Below are positions 52,252 to 60,662 of a stretch of DNA of 64,000 nt, piece by piece; the stretch's first letter is position 1, and every line of letters starts with the position of its first letter. Under the pieces are notes generated by a model. That model was given only the letters and a program-made list of their open reading frames with translations. It made no database searches and had not been told where the DNA came from. Source of the stretch: Planobispora longispora (lineage in GTDB: Bacteria; Actinomycetota; Actinomycetes; Streptosporangiales; Streptosporangiaceae); NCBI RefSeq assembly GCF_016863135.1, contig NZ_BOOH01000039.1, positions 186,001-250,000 of the forward strand, given 5' to 3'. Both the position numbers and the translations under genes were made by a program.

Positions 52252-53058
52252 GTGACCTCTGTCATCACCCTCCTCACTGACTACGGGCTGGAGGACGGCT
52301 ACGTCGCCGCCTGCCACGGAGTGATCGCCCGGATCGCCCCACAGACACGGATCATCGACGTGTGCCACCTGGTCCCCTCCGGGGACGTACGGCGCGGCGC
52401 GGCGATCCTGGCGCAGACCGTCCCCTATCTTCCCGCGGGCGTGCACGTCGCCGTGATCGATCCCGGTGTGGGCGGCGCGCGCCGGGGAGTGGCGATCGAG
52501 GCCGGGGACCACGTGTTCCTGGGCCCGGACAACGGAGTGCTCTCCTGGGCCGTCCAGGCGGTCGGCGGGGCCCGGGCGGCCTACGAGCTGGCCAACGAGG
52601 ACCTCTTCCTCAAGCCGGTCTCCCTGACCTTCCTGGGCCGCGACGTCTTCTCGCCGGTGGCCGCCCAGCTGGCGGCCGGCCACGACACGGCGGGGCTGGG
52701 CCCGGAGATCCCGCTGGAGCGGCTGACCACCTTCCCCGCGCCGACCTCCCTGGTGCGCGAGGGCGTGGTCGAGGGCGAGGTGCTCTCGGTGGACCACTAC
52801 GGCAACGCCCAGCTGTCGATCAGCGCGGGCGATCTGGCCACCCTCGGCGCCCGGCCGGGCACCACGCTGGCGGTACGGCTCGGCAGGCGGCAGATCTCGG
52901 TGCCGTTCCGCGAGACGTTCGCGGCCGTGCCCCCGGGAGAGGTGGTCGCCTTCACCGATTCCGCCGGGCTGATCGCGCTGGCGATCAACTCCGGTGACGC
53001 GTCGCAGCGGCTCGGGCTCCCCCCGGGGGCTCATGTCCGGCTCTCCATGGCCCCGTGA
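52252..53058 (+). CDS. SAM hydroxide adenosyltransferase (DUF62, SAM hydrolase)
   Basis: 268 residues. Family motifs: VITLLTDYGLEDGYVAACHG, GVHVAVIDPGVGGARRGVAI, VFLGPDNGVLSW and VDHYGNAQLSI. DUF62 enzymes share the fold of chlorinases and fluorinases but use water, splitting SAM to adenosine and methionine. The insertion loop of true fluorinases is not seen. GTG at 52252 lies 8 nt after TACAGT (52238-52243), so mRNA is probably leaderless. Confidence 0.92.
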   Translation: MTSVITLLTDYGLEDGYVAACHGVIARIAPQTRIIDVCHLVPSGDVRRGAAILAQTVPYLPAGVHVAVIDPGVGGARRGVAIEAGDHVFLGPDNGVLSWAVQAVGGARAAYELANEDLFLKPVSLTFLGRDVFSPVAAQLAAGHDTAGLGPEIPLERLTTFPAPTSLVREGVVEGEVLSVDHYGNAQLSISAGDLATLGARPGTTLAVRLGRRQISVPFRETFAAVPPGEVVAFTDSAGLIALAINSGDASQRLGLPPGAHVRLSMAP

Positions 53059-53226
53059 GTCAGACTCCGTACGCGCGTCCCGGTAACCGTCGGCCGTGAG
53101 CACGGTCTCCGGGCCATGGCTCTGTAAGCATGCTCCTGTAAGGAAACTTCCGGCTTTTAGAACTAAACCGACTAACGGTTCGTATCGGTCTGTTTACTGA
53201 AAGCAGCGGATTGCTCGGGGAAGCGC

Positions 53227-54489
53227 GTGTCAGAATCCCCATCTGACGCAACCTCCCCTCCTTCTCGCGAGGTCGCCGTGTTCCTCACGCGTGCGCTCGG
53301 CGCGGTCCTCACCGCCATCACCATGACCGCCTTCACCTGGCCCTCCGTCCGCGGTCCCGACGATCCGCCCGCCCCCTCCGAACGCCGGGCCCGGCAGTGG
53401 GCGCTGGATCCCCTGGACGCTCCGGAGGCGTGGCGGACGACCCGCGGTGAGGGCGTGGTCGTCGCCGTTCTGGACACGGGGGTCGACGCGCGCCATCCCG
53501 ATCTGGCGGGCGCGGTGGTCAGCGGTCCCGACCTGACGGGCACGGGGCACGGGCGGTCCCGCTGGGGCCGCCACGGAACGGCCATGGCCAGCGTCATCGC
53601 CGGGCGCGGGCGCGGCGACGGCCGCTCCCGGGGGGTGACGGGGGTCGCCCCCCGCGCGACGATCCTGTCGGTCCGGGTCGCGCTCGAGAACGACGACCCC
53701 CGGCGCGGCCGGAACCACGAGCGGGGGAAGACCGCCCTGGCCCGGGGGATCCGCTACGCCGTGGACCGCGGGGCCAGGGTGATCAGCATGTCGCTGGGCT
53801 GCGGCGGCCGCTCGTGGGAGGGGTCGGCGGCCGAGCAGGAGGCGGTGCGGTACGCGCTCGACCGGGGCGCGGTGCTGGTGGCCTCCTCCGGCAACGACGG
53901 CGCGGGCCTCAACCGCAGGCACTTCCCCGCGGCCTACCCCGGCGTGATCTCTGTCGGCGCGGTGGACGAGGCGATGCGGGTGGCGCCGTTCTCCAACCGC
54001 CAGGCCCACCTGTCGGTGGTCGCGCCGGGCGTGGAGATCGTCACCGCCGACGGGCCCGGCTCCTACACCGTGGGGAGCGGCACGAGCTCGGCCGCCGCGC
54101 TGGTCGCCGGGATCGCCGCGCTGATCAGGGCGGAGTTCCCCGGGCTGAGCCCGGACCAGGTCCGCCGCGCCATCGAGCACGGCACGACCCACCGTCCCCC
54201 GGGAGGGCACGACCCCGCCTACGGCCACGGCGTGGTCAACGCCCCCCGGGCGCTGGAGCGGGCCGCGCAGATGCAGCGGCAGCGCCTCCGGGCGGTCGGC
54301 GGGATCCGGGAGGACGGGACCCCCTCGGACGAGGGCTCCGCCGGCCGCGGCGGCGACCACGGTGACGGCGGGACTCCCGCCGGGACCGGCATGGGGTACG
54401 GCTTCCGCCGGGTCGTCTGCGGCGTCCTGCTCCTTCTCCTCGTCGTGCTGACGGCCCGCCTGCTGACCGGCCGCGGCCCCCGCCCGTGA
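53227..54489 (+). CDS. membrane-anchored S8 serine protease (mycosin-like)
   Basis: 420 residues. Hydrophobic N-terminal segment (about 16-40) for export, subtilase domain (about 55-335) with Asp83 (VLDTGVD), His116 (GRHGTAMAS) and Ser287 (GSGTSSAAALVAG), then a Gly/Asp-rich linker and a C-terminal membrane helix (about 393-413). This layout matches mycosins that serve type VII secretion, but no ESX genes are in the window, so it may act alone. GTG at 53227 with GGGGAAGCG upstream. 53059-53226 contains no gene. Confidence 0.92.
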   Translation: MSESPSDATSPPSREVAVFLTRALGAVLTAITMTAFTWPSVRGPDDPPAPSERRARQWALDPLDAPEAWRTTRGEGVVVAVLDTGVDARHPDLAGAVVSGPDLTGTGHGRSRWGRHGTAMASVIAGRGRGDGRSRGVTGVAPRATILSVRVALENDDPRRGRNHERGKTALARGIRYAVDRGARVISMSLGCGGRSWEGSAAEQEAVRYALDRGAVLVASSGNDGAGLNRRHFPAAYPGVISVGAVDEAMRVAPFSNRQAHLSVVAPGVEIVTADGPGSYTVGSGTSSAAALVAGIAALIRAEFPGLSPDQVRRAIEHGTTHRPPGGHDPAYGHGVVNAPRALERAAQMQRQRLRAVGGIREDGTPSDEGSAGRGGDHGDGGTPAGTGMGYGFRRVVCGVLLLLLVVLTARLLTGRGPRP

Positions 54490-54534
54490 GGAGTGCCCCG
54501 CCCGCTCCCGGGAGCCGCGGGGGATGTTACCGAG

Positions 54535-54544
54535 CAAGCGCTTG
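54535..54544. promoter_or_regulatory. TetR-like operator palindrome before the DUF35/thiolase operon
   Basis: CAAGCGCTTG, a perfect 10-bp palindrome inside AGCAAGCGCTTGTG, lies next to a CATATT box (54548-54553) that ends 6 nt before the ATG at 54560. It resembles the CAAGnnCTTG core of KstR2-type repressors of sterol and fatty-acid breakdown in actinobacteria. The match is partial. Confidence 0.5.
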
Positions 54545-54559
54545 TGTCATATTGGCTCT

Positions 54560-54964
54560 ATGGCCGCACCCGCGATCGACGGCTGGTTCACCGTCGACAA
54601 CGACATCGTCCATCTGATCGGCACCCGCTGCGCCGACTGCCGGACGGTCTACTTCCCGCCCCTGACGGGGTTCTGCCGCAACCCCCACTGCTCGGGCGAG
54701 GACCTCGCGCCGGACCGGCTCTCCCGGCGCGGCACCGTGTGGTCCTACACCAACGCCTGCTATCCGCCTCCCGCACCGTTCGTGGCGGCGGAGCCGTACA
54801 CGCCGGTGACCCTGGCGGCGGTGGAGCTCGCCGAGGAGGGGATCGTCGTGCTCGGCCAGGTCAAGGACCTGACCGTGGACGACCTGCACGTCGGGATGGA
54901 ACTGGAGCTGACCGCGGGCCCGCTCGCGGACGGCCCGCTGGTGTGGATGTGGGGCAGGCCGTGA
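54560..54964 (+). CDS. Zn-ribbon/OB-fold protein (DUF35), thiolase partner
   Basis: 134 residues. A rubredoxin-like zinc ribbon (Cys24, Cys27, Cys39, Cys44) is followed by an OB fold (RRGTVWSYTNACYPPPAPF, then VLGQVKDLTVDDLHVGMELE). DUF35 proteins pair with thiolase-like proteins; in ChsH2-Ltp2 this partner completes a retro-aldolase. The ATG at 54560 is chosen because a CATATT box sits 6 nt upstream; an ATG-like start at 54524 lies within the promoter. The thiolase-like gene follows after 49 bp. Confidence 0.92.
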   Translation: MAAPAIDGWFTVDNDIVHLIGTRCADCRTVYFPPLTGFCRNPHCSGEDLAPDRLSRRGTVWSYTNACYPPPAPFVAAEPYTPVTLAAVELAEEGIVVLGQVKDLTVDDLHVGMELELTAGPLADGPLVWMWGRP

Positions 54965-55013
54965 ACCGCCGAGGGCGCCGCACGGGCAGACCGGCGAGCA
55001 CGGGAGGCAGAGC

Positions 55014-56198
55014 ATGAGCGTCGTCATCGCGGGCACGGGGATGCACCCGTGGGGCAAGTGGGGGCGGCCCTTCGTCGAGTACGGCGTGGCCGCCGCCCGG
55101 GCGGCGCTGCGCGAGGCGGGCCTGGAGTGGACCGACGTCCAGTTCGCGGTGGGCGCCGACACGATCAGGAACGGCTACCCGGGGTTCATCGCGGGCGCCA
55201 CCTTCGCCCAGGCCCTCGGCTGGACGGGCGCGCGGATCGCGTCCTGCTACGCGGCCTGCGCCTCGGGCGCGCAGGCGATCGACATCGCCCGCACCCGCAT
55301 CCTCGCCGGCCTGTGCGACGTGGCGCTGGTCGTCGGGGCCGACTCCACCCCCAAGGGCTTCTTCCGGCCGGTGGGCGGCGACCGCCCGGACGACCCGGAC
55401 TGGCTCAGATTCCGGTTGCTCGGCGCCGCCAACCCGGCGTACTTCGCGCTCTACGCGCGCAGGCGCATGGCGCTGTACGGCGACACCTCGCAGGACTTCG
55501 CCGCGGTCAAGGTGAAGAACGCGCTGGCCGGCTCCCTCAACGAGGCCGCCCGCTACCGCAAGACCGTGACCGCCGAGGAGGTTCTCGCCTCCCCGATGGT
55601 GGCCGCCCCCCTGCGGCTGATGGACATCTGCGCCACCTCCGACGGCGGCGCCGCGGTGGTCCTCGTCTCGGAGGAGTACGCCCGCCGCCGCGCCCTGAGC
55701 ACGGCCGTACGGCTCGCGGCGGTCTCCACGGTCACTCCCTCCTTCCCCAACACCGTGCTCGAACTGCCCTGCTTCGCCACCGACTCGACCGCGGCCGTGC
55801 CGCCCCCCGAGCGCGCCTTCCGCGCCTCCATCGCGCACGCCGCCTACGAGGAGGCCGGCCTCGGCCCGGCGGACCTGTCCTTCGCCGAGGTCTACGACCT
55901 GTCCACCGCGCTGGAGCTCGACTGGGTCGAGGACGTCGGCCTGGCCCCGCCGGGCGAGGCCGCGAAACTCCTGCGCGCCGGGGACACCGCGCTCGGCGGC
56001 AGGATCCCGGTGAACCCCTCCGGCGGGCTCGCCTCCTTCGGCGAGGCCATCCCGGCGCAGGCGATCGCGCAGGTGTGCGAGCTGACCCGGCAGCTGCGCG
56101 GTACGGCCGGAGCCCGCCAGGTGGTCAACGCCAGGGCCGGTCTGGCCGCGAACCAGGGCCTGTTCGGTCATGGATCGGCCATCATCGCCATTACCTGA
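55014..56198 (+). CDS. Ltp2-like lipid-transfer/thiolase-fold protein (probable aldol lyase)
   Basis: 394 residues, GGGAGG before the ATG. Thiolase fold with the CASG motif (Cys82 in YAACASGAQAI) and NPSGG in the C-terminal half. The thiolase GHP motif is replaced (GLASFGEAIPAQ), as in non-condensing SCP-x/Ltp proteins. With an adjacent DUF35 partner, this suggests a retro-aldolase that releases a short acyl-CoA from a steroid or branched side-chain intermediate. Plain acetyl-CoA acetyltransferase activity is unlikely. Substrate is inferred only by analogy. Confidence 0.9.
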   Translation: MSVVIAGTGMHPWGKWGRPFVEYGVAAARAALREAGLEWTDVQFAVGADTIRNGYPGFIAGATFAQALGWTGARIASCYAACASGAQAIDIARTRILAGLCDVALVVGADSTPKGFFRPVGGDRPDDPDWLRFRLLGAANPAYFALYARRRMALYGDTSQDFAAVKVKNALAGSLNEAARYRKTVTAEEVLASPMVAAPLRLMDICATSDGGAAVVLVSEEYARRRALSTAVRLAAVSTVTPSFPNTVLELPCFATDSTAAVPPPERAFRASIAHAAYEEAGLGPADLSFAEVYDLSTALELDWVEDVGLAPPGEAAKLLRAGDTALGGRIPVNPSGGLASFGEAIPAQAIAQVCELTRQLRGTAGARQVVNARAGLAANQGLFGHGSAIIAIT

Positions 56199-56323
56199 CG
56201 CGCCTGCGTGTACGGCCGCGGGCGGCGGGCCCATACTGCTAGGCGCCAAAGCGTAGTCGTGCGGGCACGGAGAGCGGCAGGCGCCGCGCGTCCTGCCCGG
56301 AATTCCTTCGGGGGAAGAACATC

Positions 56324-56542
56324 ATGGTCCGTCGCATCATCACCGCCTCCGCCATCGCCTGCCTCGCCGTCGTCGGCACGGCCACGGTCGCCTCCGCCGA
56401 GCCCGAGCCGCAGTCGCCGCAGCCCCTCTCCGTCGGCAGCTCCCTGCCCGGCCCGCTCGGCCAGCTGCTGAGCGGCCACGGTCCGCTCGGCACCATCGCC
56501 AACGGCCTCCTCGGCAACCTGCTCAACGCCGTCCGCGACTAG
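56324..56542 (+). CDS. small secreted protein
   Basis: 72 residues. Signal peptide VRRIITASAIACLAVVGTAT with AxA cleavage (ASA) near residue 25 leaves a mature peptide of about 46 residues rich in Pro, Gly, Leu and Asn (LGQLLSG, NGLLGNLLN). It is hydrophobic but lacks the paired Cys of long chaplins and lanthipeptide features. GGGGGAAG lies about 8 nt before the ATG. Strong terminator follows. Function unknown; a surface-active role is a guess. Confidence 0.75.
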   Translation: MVRRIITASAIACLAVVGTATVASAEPEPQSPQPLSVGSSLPGPLGQLLSGHGPLGTIANGLLGNLLNAVRD

Positions 56543-56564
56543 GACGTACGAGAACGCCTCCGGA

Positions 56565-56600
56565 AAAAGGGGCCCCTCCCGGACGGGAGGGGCCCCTTTT
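56565..56600. terminator. bidirectional terminator
   Basis: AAAAGGGGCCCCTCCC (56565-56580), loop GGAC, then GGGAGGGGCCCCTTTT (56585-56600): a 16-bp perfect stem with A and T tracts on either side. It serves the secreted-peptide gene and the converging ABC operon (last stop at 56606). Confidence 0.95.
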
Positions 56601-56605
56601 CACGC

Positions 56606-57622
56606 TCAGAACGAGCGCATGGCGTCGTAGACCTCCGCGAAGTGGCAGGCGCTCTCGTGCCAGGTGCCCGGCCGCAGCTGGAGCGGGGGCTCCTGCTGCG
56701 CGCAGATCTCCTGCGCCTTCCAGCACCTGGTGCGGAACCGGCAGCCCGAGGGCGGGCTGGCCGGGGAGGGCGGATCGCCCTGCAGGACGATCCGCCTGCG
56801 CCGCTCGCGCCCCTCCGGGTCGGGGACCGGCGCGGCCGACAGCAGCGCCTGGGTGTACGGGTGCGCGGGCTGGCCGTAGATCTCGGCGTCCCTGCCGAGT
56901 TCGACCATCTTGCCCAGGTACATCACGCCGACGCGGTCGGAGATGTGGCGGACCACCGACAGGTCGTGGGCGATGAAGACGTACGCCAGGCCCAGTTCCC
57001 GCTGGAGCCGCGCCAGCAGGTTGATCACCTGGGCCTGGATCGACACGTCGAGCGCGGAGACCGGCTCGTCGCAGACGAGGATCTCCGGCTGGAGCGCCAG
57101 GCCGCGGGCGATGCCGATGCGCTGGCGCTGCCCGCCCGAGAACTGGTGCGGGTAGCGGCTGATGTGGTCGGGGTTGAGGCCCACCAGCTCCAGGAGCGCC
57201 TGGACCCGGCGGCGGCGGTCGCCCTTGGGCGCCGCCTCGGGGTGGATCTCGTACGGCTCGCCGACGATGTCGCCCACCGTCATGCGCGGGTTCAGCGAGG
57301 TGTACGGGTCCTGCATCACCAGCTGGATGGTGCGGCGGACCCGCTTGAGCTCGCTCTCCTTGGCGTCGGCGATCTCCCTGCCCTTGATCCGCACCGAGCC
57401 GGAGGTGGGCCGCTCCAGCCCCATCAGCAGCTTGGCCAGCGTGGACTTGCCGCAGCCGGACTCTCCCACGATGCCGAGCGTCTCGCCGCGGCGCAGGTCG
57501 AAGGAGACCCCGTCCACGGCCCTGATCGCGCCGATCTGCTTGCGGACGAGCACGCCCCGGGTCATCGGGAAGTGCTTGACCAGGTCCCGGACTTCGAGGA
57601 TCGGACTACCCGTGGCCGCCAT
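56606..57622 (-). CDS. oligopeptide ABC transporter ATP-binding protein (DppF/OppF)
   Basis: 338 residues. Walker [11 protein letters not shown]-loop [11 protein letters not shown], signature [17 protein letters not shown], Walker [16 protein letters not shown]-loop IAHDLSVV, and the peptide-transporter C-terminal Cys-rich tail ([14 protein letters not shown]), typical of Opp/Dpp ATPases. ATG at 57622 has GGAGG about 7 nt upstream and lies inside the 3' end of the preceding ATPase gene. Last gene of a five-gene operon. Confidence 0.95.
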   Translation of the reverse strand: MAATGSPILEVRDLVKHFPMTRGVLVRKQIGAIRAVDGVSFDLRRGETLGIVGESGCGKSTLAKLLMGLERPTSGSVRIKGREIADAKESELKRVRRTIQLVMQDPYTSLNPRMTVGDIVGEPYEIHPEAAPKGDRRRRVQALLELVGLNPDHISRYPHQFSGGQRQRIGIARGLALQPEILVCDEPVSALDVSIQAQVINLLARLQRELGLAYVFIAHDLSVVRHISDRVGVMYLGKMVELGRDAEIYGQPAHPYTQALLSAAPVPDPEGRERRRRIVLQGDPPSPASPPSGCRFRTRCWKAQEICAQQEPPLQLRPGTWHESACHFAEVYDAMRSF

Positions 57623-58643
57623 CGAGGACCTCCCTCCAGTAGTGGCAGGCGCTGCCGCGCGTCGCACCGATCCGGTACAGCGGCACCGGGTCGGTGACGC
57701 AGTTGTCCTGACGGTAGGGGCAGCGGGGGGCGAAGGCGCAGCCCGGCGGCATGTCGAGGAGGTTCGGCGGCATCCCCGCGATGGCGTACAGCTCCCGGCC
57801 CTTCCGGTCGATCCTGGGGACCGACTCCAGCAGGCCGCGGGTGTAGGGGTGCGCGGGACTGCGGTAGACGTCGTGCACGGGGGCGTTCTCGACGACGCGG
57901 CCGCCGTACATGACGACGATCTTGTCGGCGACGTCGGCCACCACGCCGAGGTCGTGGGTGATCAGGATCAGGCCCATGCCGCTCTCCCGCTGGACCTCGG
58001 CGAGCAGCTCCATGATCTGGGCCTGCACCGTCACGTCGAGCGCGGTGGTCGGCTCGTCGGCGATCAGGACCTCCGGGTCGAGCGCGATCGCCATGGCGAT
58101 CATGATGCGCTGGCGCATGCCGCCGGAGAACTGGTGCGGGTAGTCGTGCAGGCGCTGCCGGGCGCCGGGGATGCGGACCCGGTCCATCAGCTCGACCGCC
58201 CTGCGCTCGGCGTCGCGCCGGGACACGCCCTGGTGCACCTGGAACATCTCGCCGATCTGCGAGCCGACGGTGAACACCGGGTTCAGCGCGGAGAGCGCGT
58301 CCTGGAAGATCATCGAGATCCGGCGGCCCCGGAACTGGGAGCGGGCGTCCTCCGAGAGCCGGAGCAGGTCCGTGCCCCGGAAGCGGACCCGGCCCTTGGG
58401 GATGCGGGCGGGCGGCGTGTCGAGAATGCCCATGATCGCCTGCGCGGTCACCGACTTGCCCGAGCCCGACTCGCCGAGCACGGCCAGCGTCTCCCCGGCG
58501 CGCAGCGCGTAGCTGACCCCGTTGACCGCCTTCACGACCCCCTGCCGGGTGGTGAACTCCACGTGCAGGTCCTCGACGGTGAGCAGCGGCTCGTTCTCCC
58601 CGCCGCCCGTCCCCCAGGCCGGCAGCGGCGGTGTCGACGTCAT
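57606..58643 (-). CDS. oligopeptide ABC transporter ATP-binding protein (DppD/OppD)
   Basis: 345 residues. Walker [11 protein letters not shown]-loop [11 protein letters not shown], signature [17 protein letters not shown], Walker [15 protein letters not shown]-loop [12 protein letters not shown], and a C-terminal Cys cluster ([16 protein letters not shown]). ATG at 58643; the frame continues upstream to 59501 as a mirror of the permease gene. It overlaps the following ATPase by 17 bp. Confidence 0.95.
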   Translation of the reverse strand: MTSTPPLPAWGTGGGENEPLLTVEDLHVEFTTRQGVVKAVNGVSYALRAGETLAVLGESGSGKSVTAQAIMGILDTPPARIPKGRVRFRGTDLLRLSEDARSQFRGRRISMIFQDALSALNPVFTVGSQIGEMFQVHQGVSRRDAERRAVELMDRVRIPGARQRLHDYPHQFSGGMRQRIMIAMAIALDPEVLIADEPTTALDVTVQAQIMELLAEVQRESGMGLILITHDLGVVADVADKIVVMYGGRVVENAPVHDVYRSPAHPYTRGLLESVPRIDRKGRELYAIAGMPPNLLDMPPGCAFAPRCPYRQDNCVTDPVPLYRIGATRGSACHYWREVLDGGHG

Positions 58644-58660
58644 GTTCACAAGCTGTCCCC

Positions 58661-59650
58661 CTACCGCAGCTTCGGGTCGAGGGCGTCGCGCACGGCGTCG
58701 CCCAGCATGATGAAGGCCAGCACGGTCAGGCTCAGGAAGGCGGCCGGGAACAGCAGCGGGCTCGCCGCCTCCAGGAAGCGCGGCCGGGCATCGGCGATCA
58801 TGAGCCCCCAGGAGATCGAGGGCGACTGGACGCCGACGCCGAGGAACGACAGGCCCGCCTCGGCGGCGATGAAGACGCCGAGGTTGACCGTGGCCACCAC
58901 GATCACCGAGGCGATCGAGTTCGGCAGGATGTGGCGGAACATGAGCCGCCCGCCGGACGCGCCGAGCGCCCGGGCCGCGATCACGTAGTCCTGGCCCTTG
59001 GCGGTGATCACCGCGGCCCGCATGATGCGGAAGGTCATCGGCCAGGCCAGCATGGCCAGCGCGAGCATGACGGTCCACATCGTGCCGGTGCGGAAGACGG
59101 CCAGGATCAGCAGCGCGCCGAGGACCGACGGGACGGCGAAGAAGATCTCCGCCACCCGGGACAGCAGCGCGTCCGGCCATCCGCCCCGGAACCCGGCCAC
59201 CAGGCCGAGCAGCCCGCCGACGAGCGTGGTCACGAGGGTGGCGCTCAGGCCCACCAGCAGGGAGACCCGCGTCCCGTAGACCGTCCTGGCGAAGGTGTCG
59301 CAGCCCTGGCTGTCGGTGCCGAACCAGTGCCCGGAGCTGGGGGCCTGGCGGGCGTCGCCCAGACGGCAGCCCGCCGCGTCGTACGGGTCCACCGAGGTGA
59401 ACAGCTGCGGCACCGCGGCCATGAGCAGGATCACGCAGATCAGCACGGCCGAGGCGATGAAGAGCGGGCGCCGGCGCAGGTCGTGCCAGGCGTCGCTCCA
59501 CAGGCCCGCGGGCTTGGCGTCCTGCGGACCGGGGCCCTTCGGCGACCGGGGGTCCCGCGCGGGCTGCGCCGGCGACTTGGCGTGCCGGGCGTGCCTGGCC
59601 CTCGGAGTCCCCGGGCTCCCCGAGGTCCCGGGAATCGTGGTGTCACTCAT
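58661..59650 (-). CDS. oligopeptide ABC transporter permease (DppC/OppC)
   Basis: 329 residues. A long basic Pro-rich head (about 1-55) precedes the OppC N-terminal helix and six-helix permease domain. The cytoplasmic EAA loop is ARALGASGGRLMFRHILPN, which contacts the ATPases. HWFGTDSQGCDTFARTVYG marks the OppC family. It overlaps the upstream permease by 8 bp. Confidence 0.94.
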   Translation of the reverse strand: MSDTTIPGTSGSPGTPRARHARHAKSPAQPARDPRSPKGPGPQDAKPAGLWSDAWHDLRRRPLFIASAVLICVILLMAAVPQLFTSVDPYDAAGCRLGDARQAPSSGHWFGTDSQGCDTFARTVYGTRVSLLVGLSATLVTTLVGGLLGLVAGFRGGWPDALLSRVAEIFFAVPSVLGALLILAVFRTGTMWTVMLALAMLAWPMTFRIMRAAVITAKGQDYVIAARALGASGGRLMFRHILPNSIASVIVVATVNLGVFIAAEAGLSFLGVGVQSPSISWGLMIADARPRFLEAASPLLFPAAFLSLTVLAFIMLGDAVRDALDPKLR

Positions 59651-60584
59651 AGCGGATCCTCGGGTCGAGCACGGCGTAGAGCAGGTCCACGATCAGGTTG
59701 GCCAGGATGTAGACGAGGACCAGGAGCGTCACGATCCCCACGACCACGGGCTGCTGGCGCTCGTAGACCGAGCGGAACAGCTCCTGGCCGATGCCGGGCA
59801 GGTTGAAGATCGTCTCTGTGATCACCGCGCCGCCCATCAGCGTGCCCAGGTCCGCGCCCAGATAGGTGACCAGCGGGATCAGCGCGTTGCGCAGCGCGTG
59901 ACGCCCGATGACCCTGCGCCGCGGCATGCCCTTGGCCACCGCGGTGCGGATGTAGTCGGCGCGCAGGGTCTCGACGAGGTTGGTCCGGGTGAGCCGGGTG
60001 AGGTAGGCGATCGAGGTGCCCGCGAGGACGAAGGCGGGCAGCAGGTAGCTGCGCAGCCCGTCCGAGACGCCGGCGACGGGGAAGATCTCGATGCCGGTGC
60101 TCTGCTTGAGCTTGACGCCCAGCAGGAGCTGGAGCACGAACCCGGTCACCAGGGTGGGGATCGAGATCAGCACGAGCGTGGACGCCAGCACCAGGGTGTC
60201 CTGCGCCCTGCCGCGGCGCAGCGCCGCGTACAGGCCGAGGCCCACGCCGATGACGGCCTCCATGACCAGGGCGGTGAACGCCAGGTTCAGCGTGACCTGG
60301 AACTTGCCGGCGATGATCTCGGAGACCTCGACGCCCGCGAAGGTCCTGCCGAAGTTCCCCTGGAAGACACCGGAGATGTAGTGCCAGTACTGGACGATGA
60401 ACGGATCGTTCAGGTGGTACTGCTCACGGATGATGTTGACGATGTCCTCGTCCATCCGCTTCTCGCCGAACATCGACGCGACCGGATCGCCGGGTAGGGC
60501 GAAGACGACGGCGTAGATGAGCAGCGTGGCGCCCAGCAGCACGGGGATCGCCTGGAGCAGGCGCCTGATGAGGTAGCGGCCCAT
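59643..60584 (-). CDS. oligopeptide ABC transporter permease (DppB/OppB)
   Basis: 313 residues with six membrane helices. The start MGRYLIRRLLQAIPVLLGAT is typical of DppB. The EAA loop is AKGMPRRRVIGRHALRNALI, and the end is VDLLYAVLDPRIRYE. It follows the binding-protein gene after 78 bp. Confidence 0.95.
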   Translation of the reverse strand: MGRYLIRRLLQAIPVLLGATLLIYAVVFALPGDPVASMFGEKRMDEDIVNIIREQYHLNDPFIVQYWHYISGVFQGNFGRTFAGVEVSEIIAGKFQVTLNLAFTALVMEAVIGVGLGLYAALRRGRAQDTLVLASTLVLISIPTLVTGFVLQLLLGVKLKQSTGIEIFPVAGVSDGLRSYLLPAFVLAGTSIAYLTRLTRTNLVETLRADYIRTAVAKGMPRRRVIGRHALRNALIPLVTYLGADLGTLMGGAVITETIFNLPGIGQELFRSVYERQQPVVVGIVTLLVLVYILANLIVDLLYAVLDPRIRYE

Positions 60585-60662
60585 GTGTTATGGCTCTTAT
60601 TCACAGCGGTCGGGGTTCGCGGAGGTCGGGCCGGGCGGTCGTCCGCCCGGCCCGGGGGACGG

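Noticed and set aside
53227..54489. part of a type VII secretion locus
   Set aside because: The protease resembles mycosins, but no EccB-E, EsxA/B or related genes are nearby.
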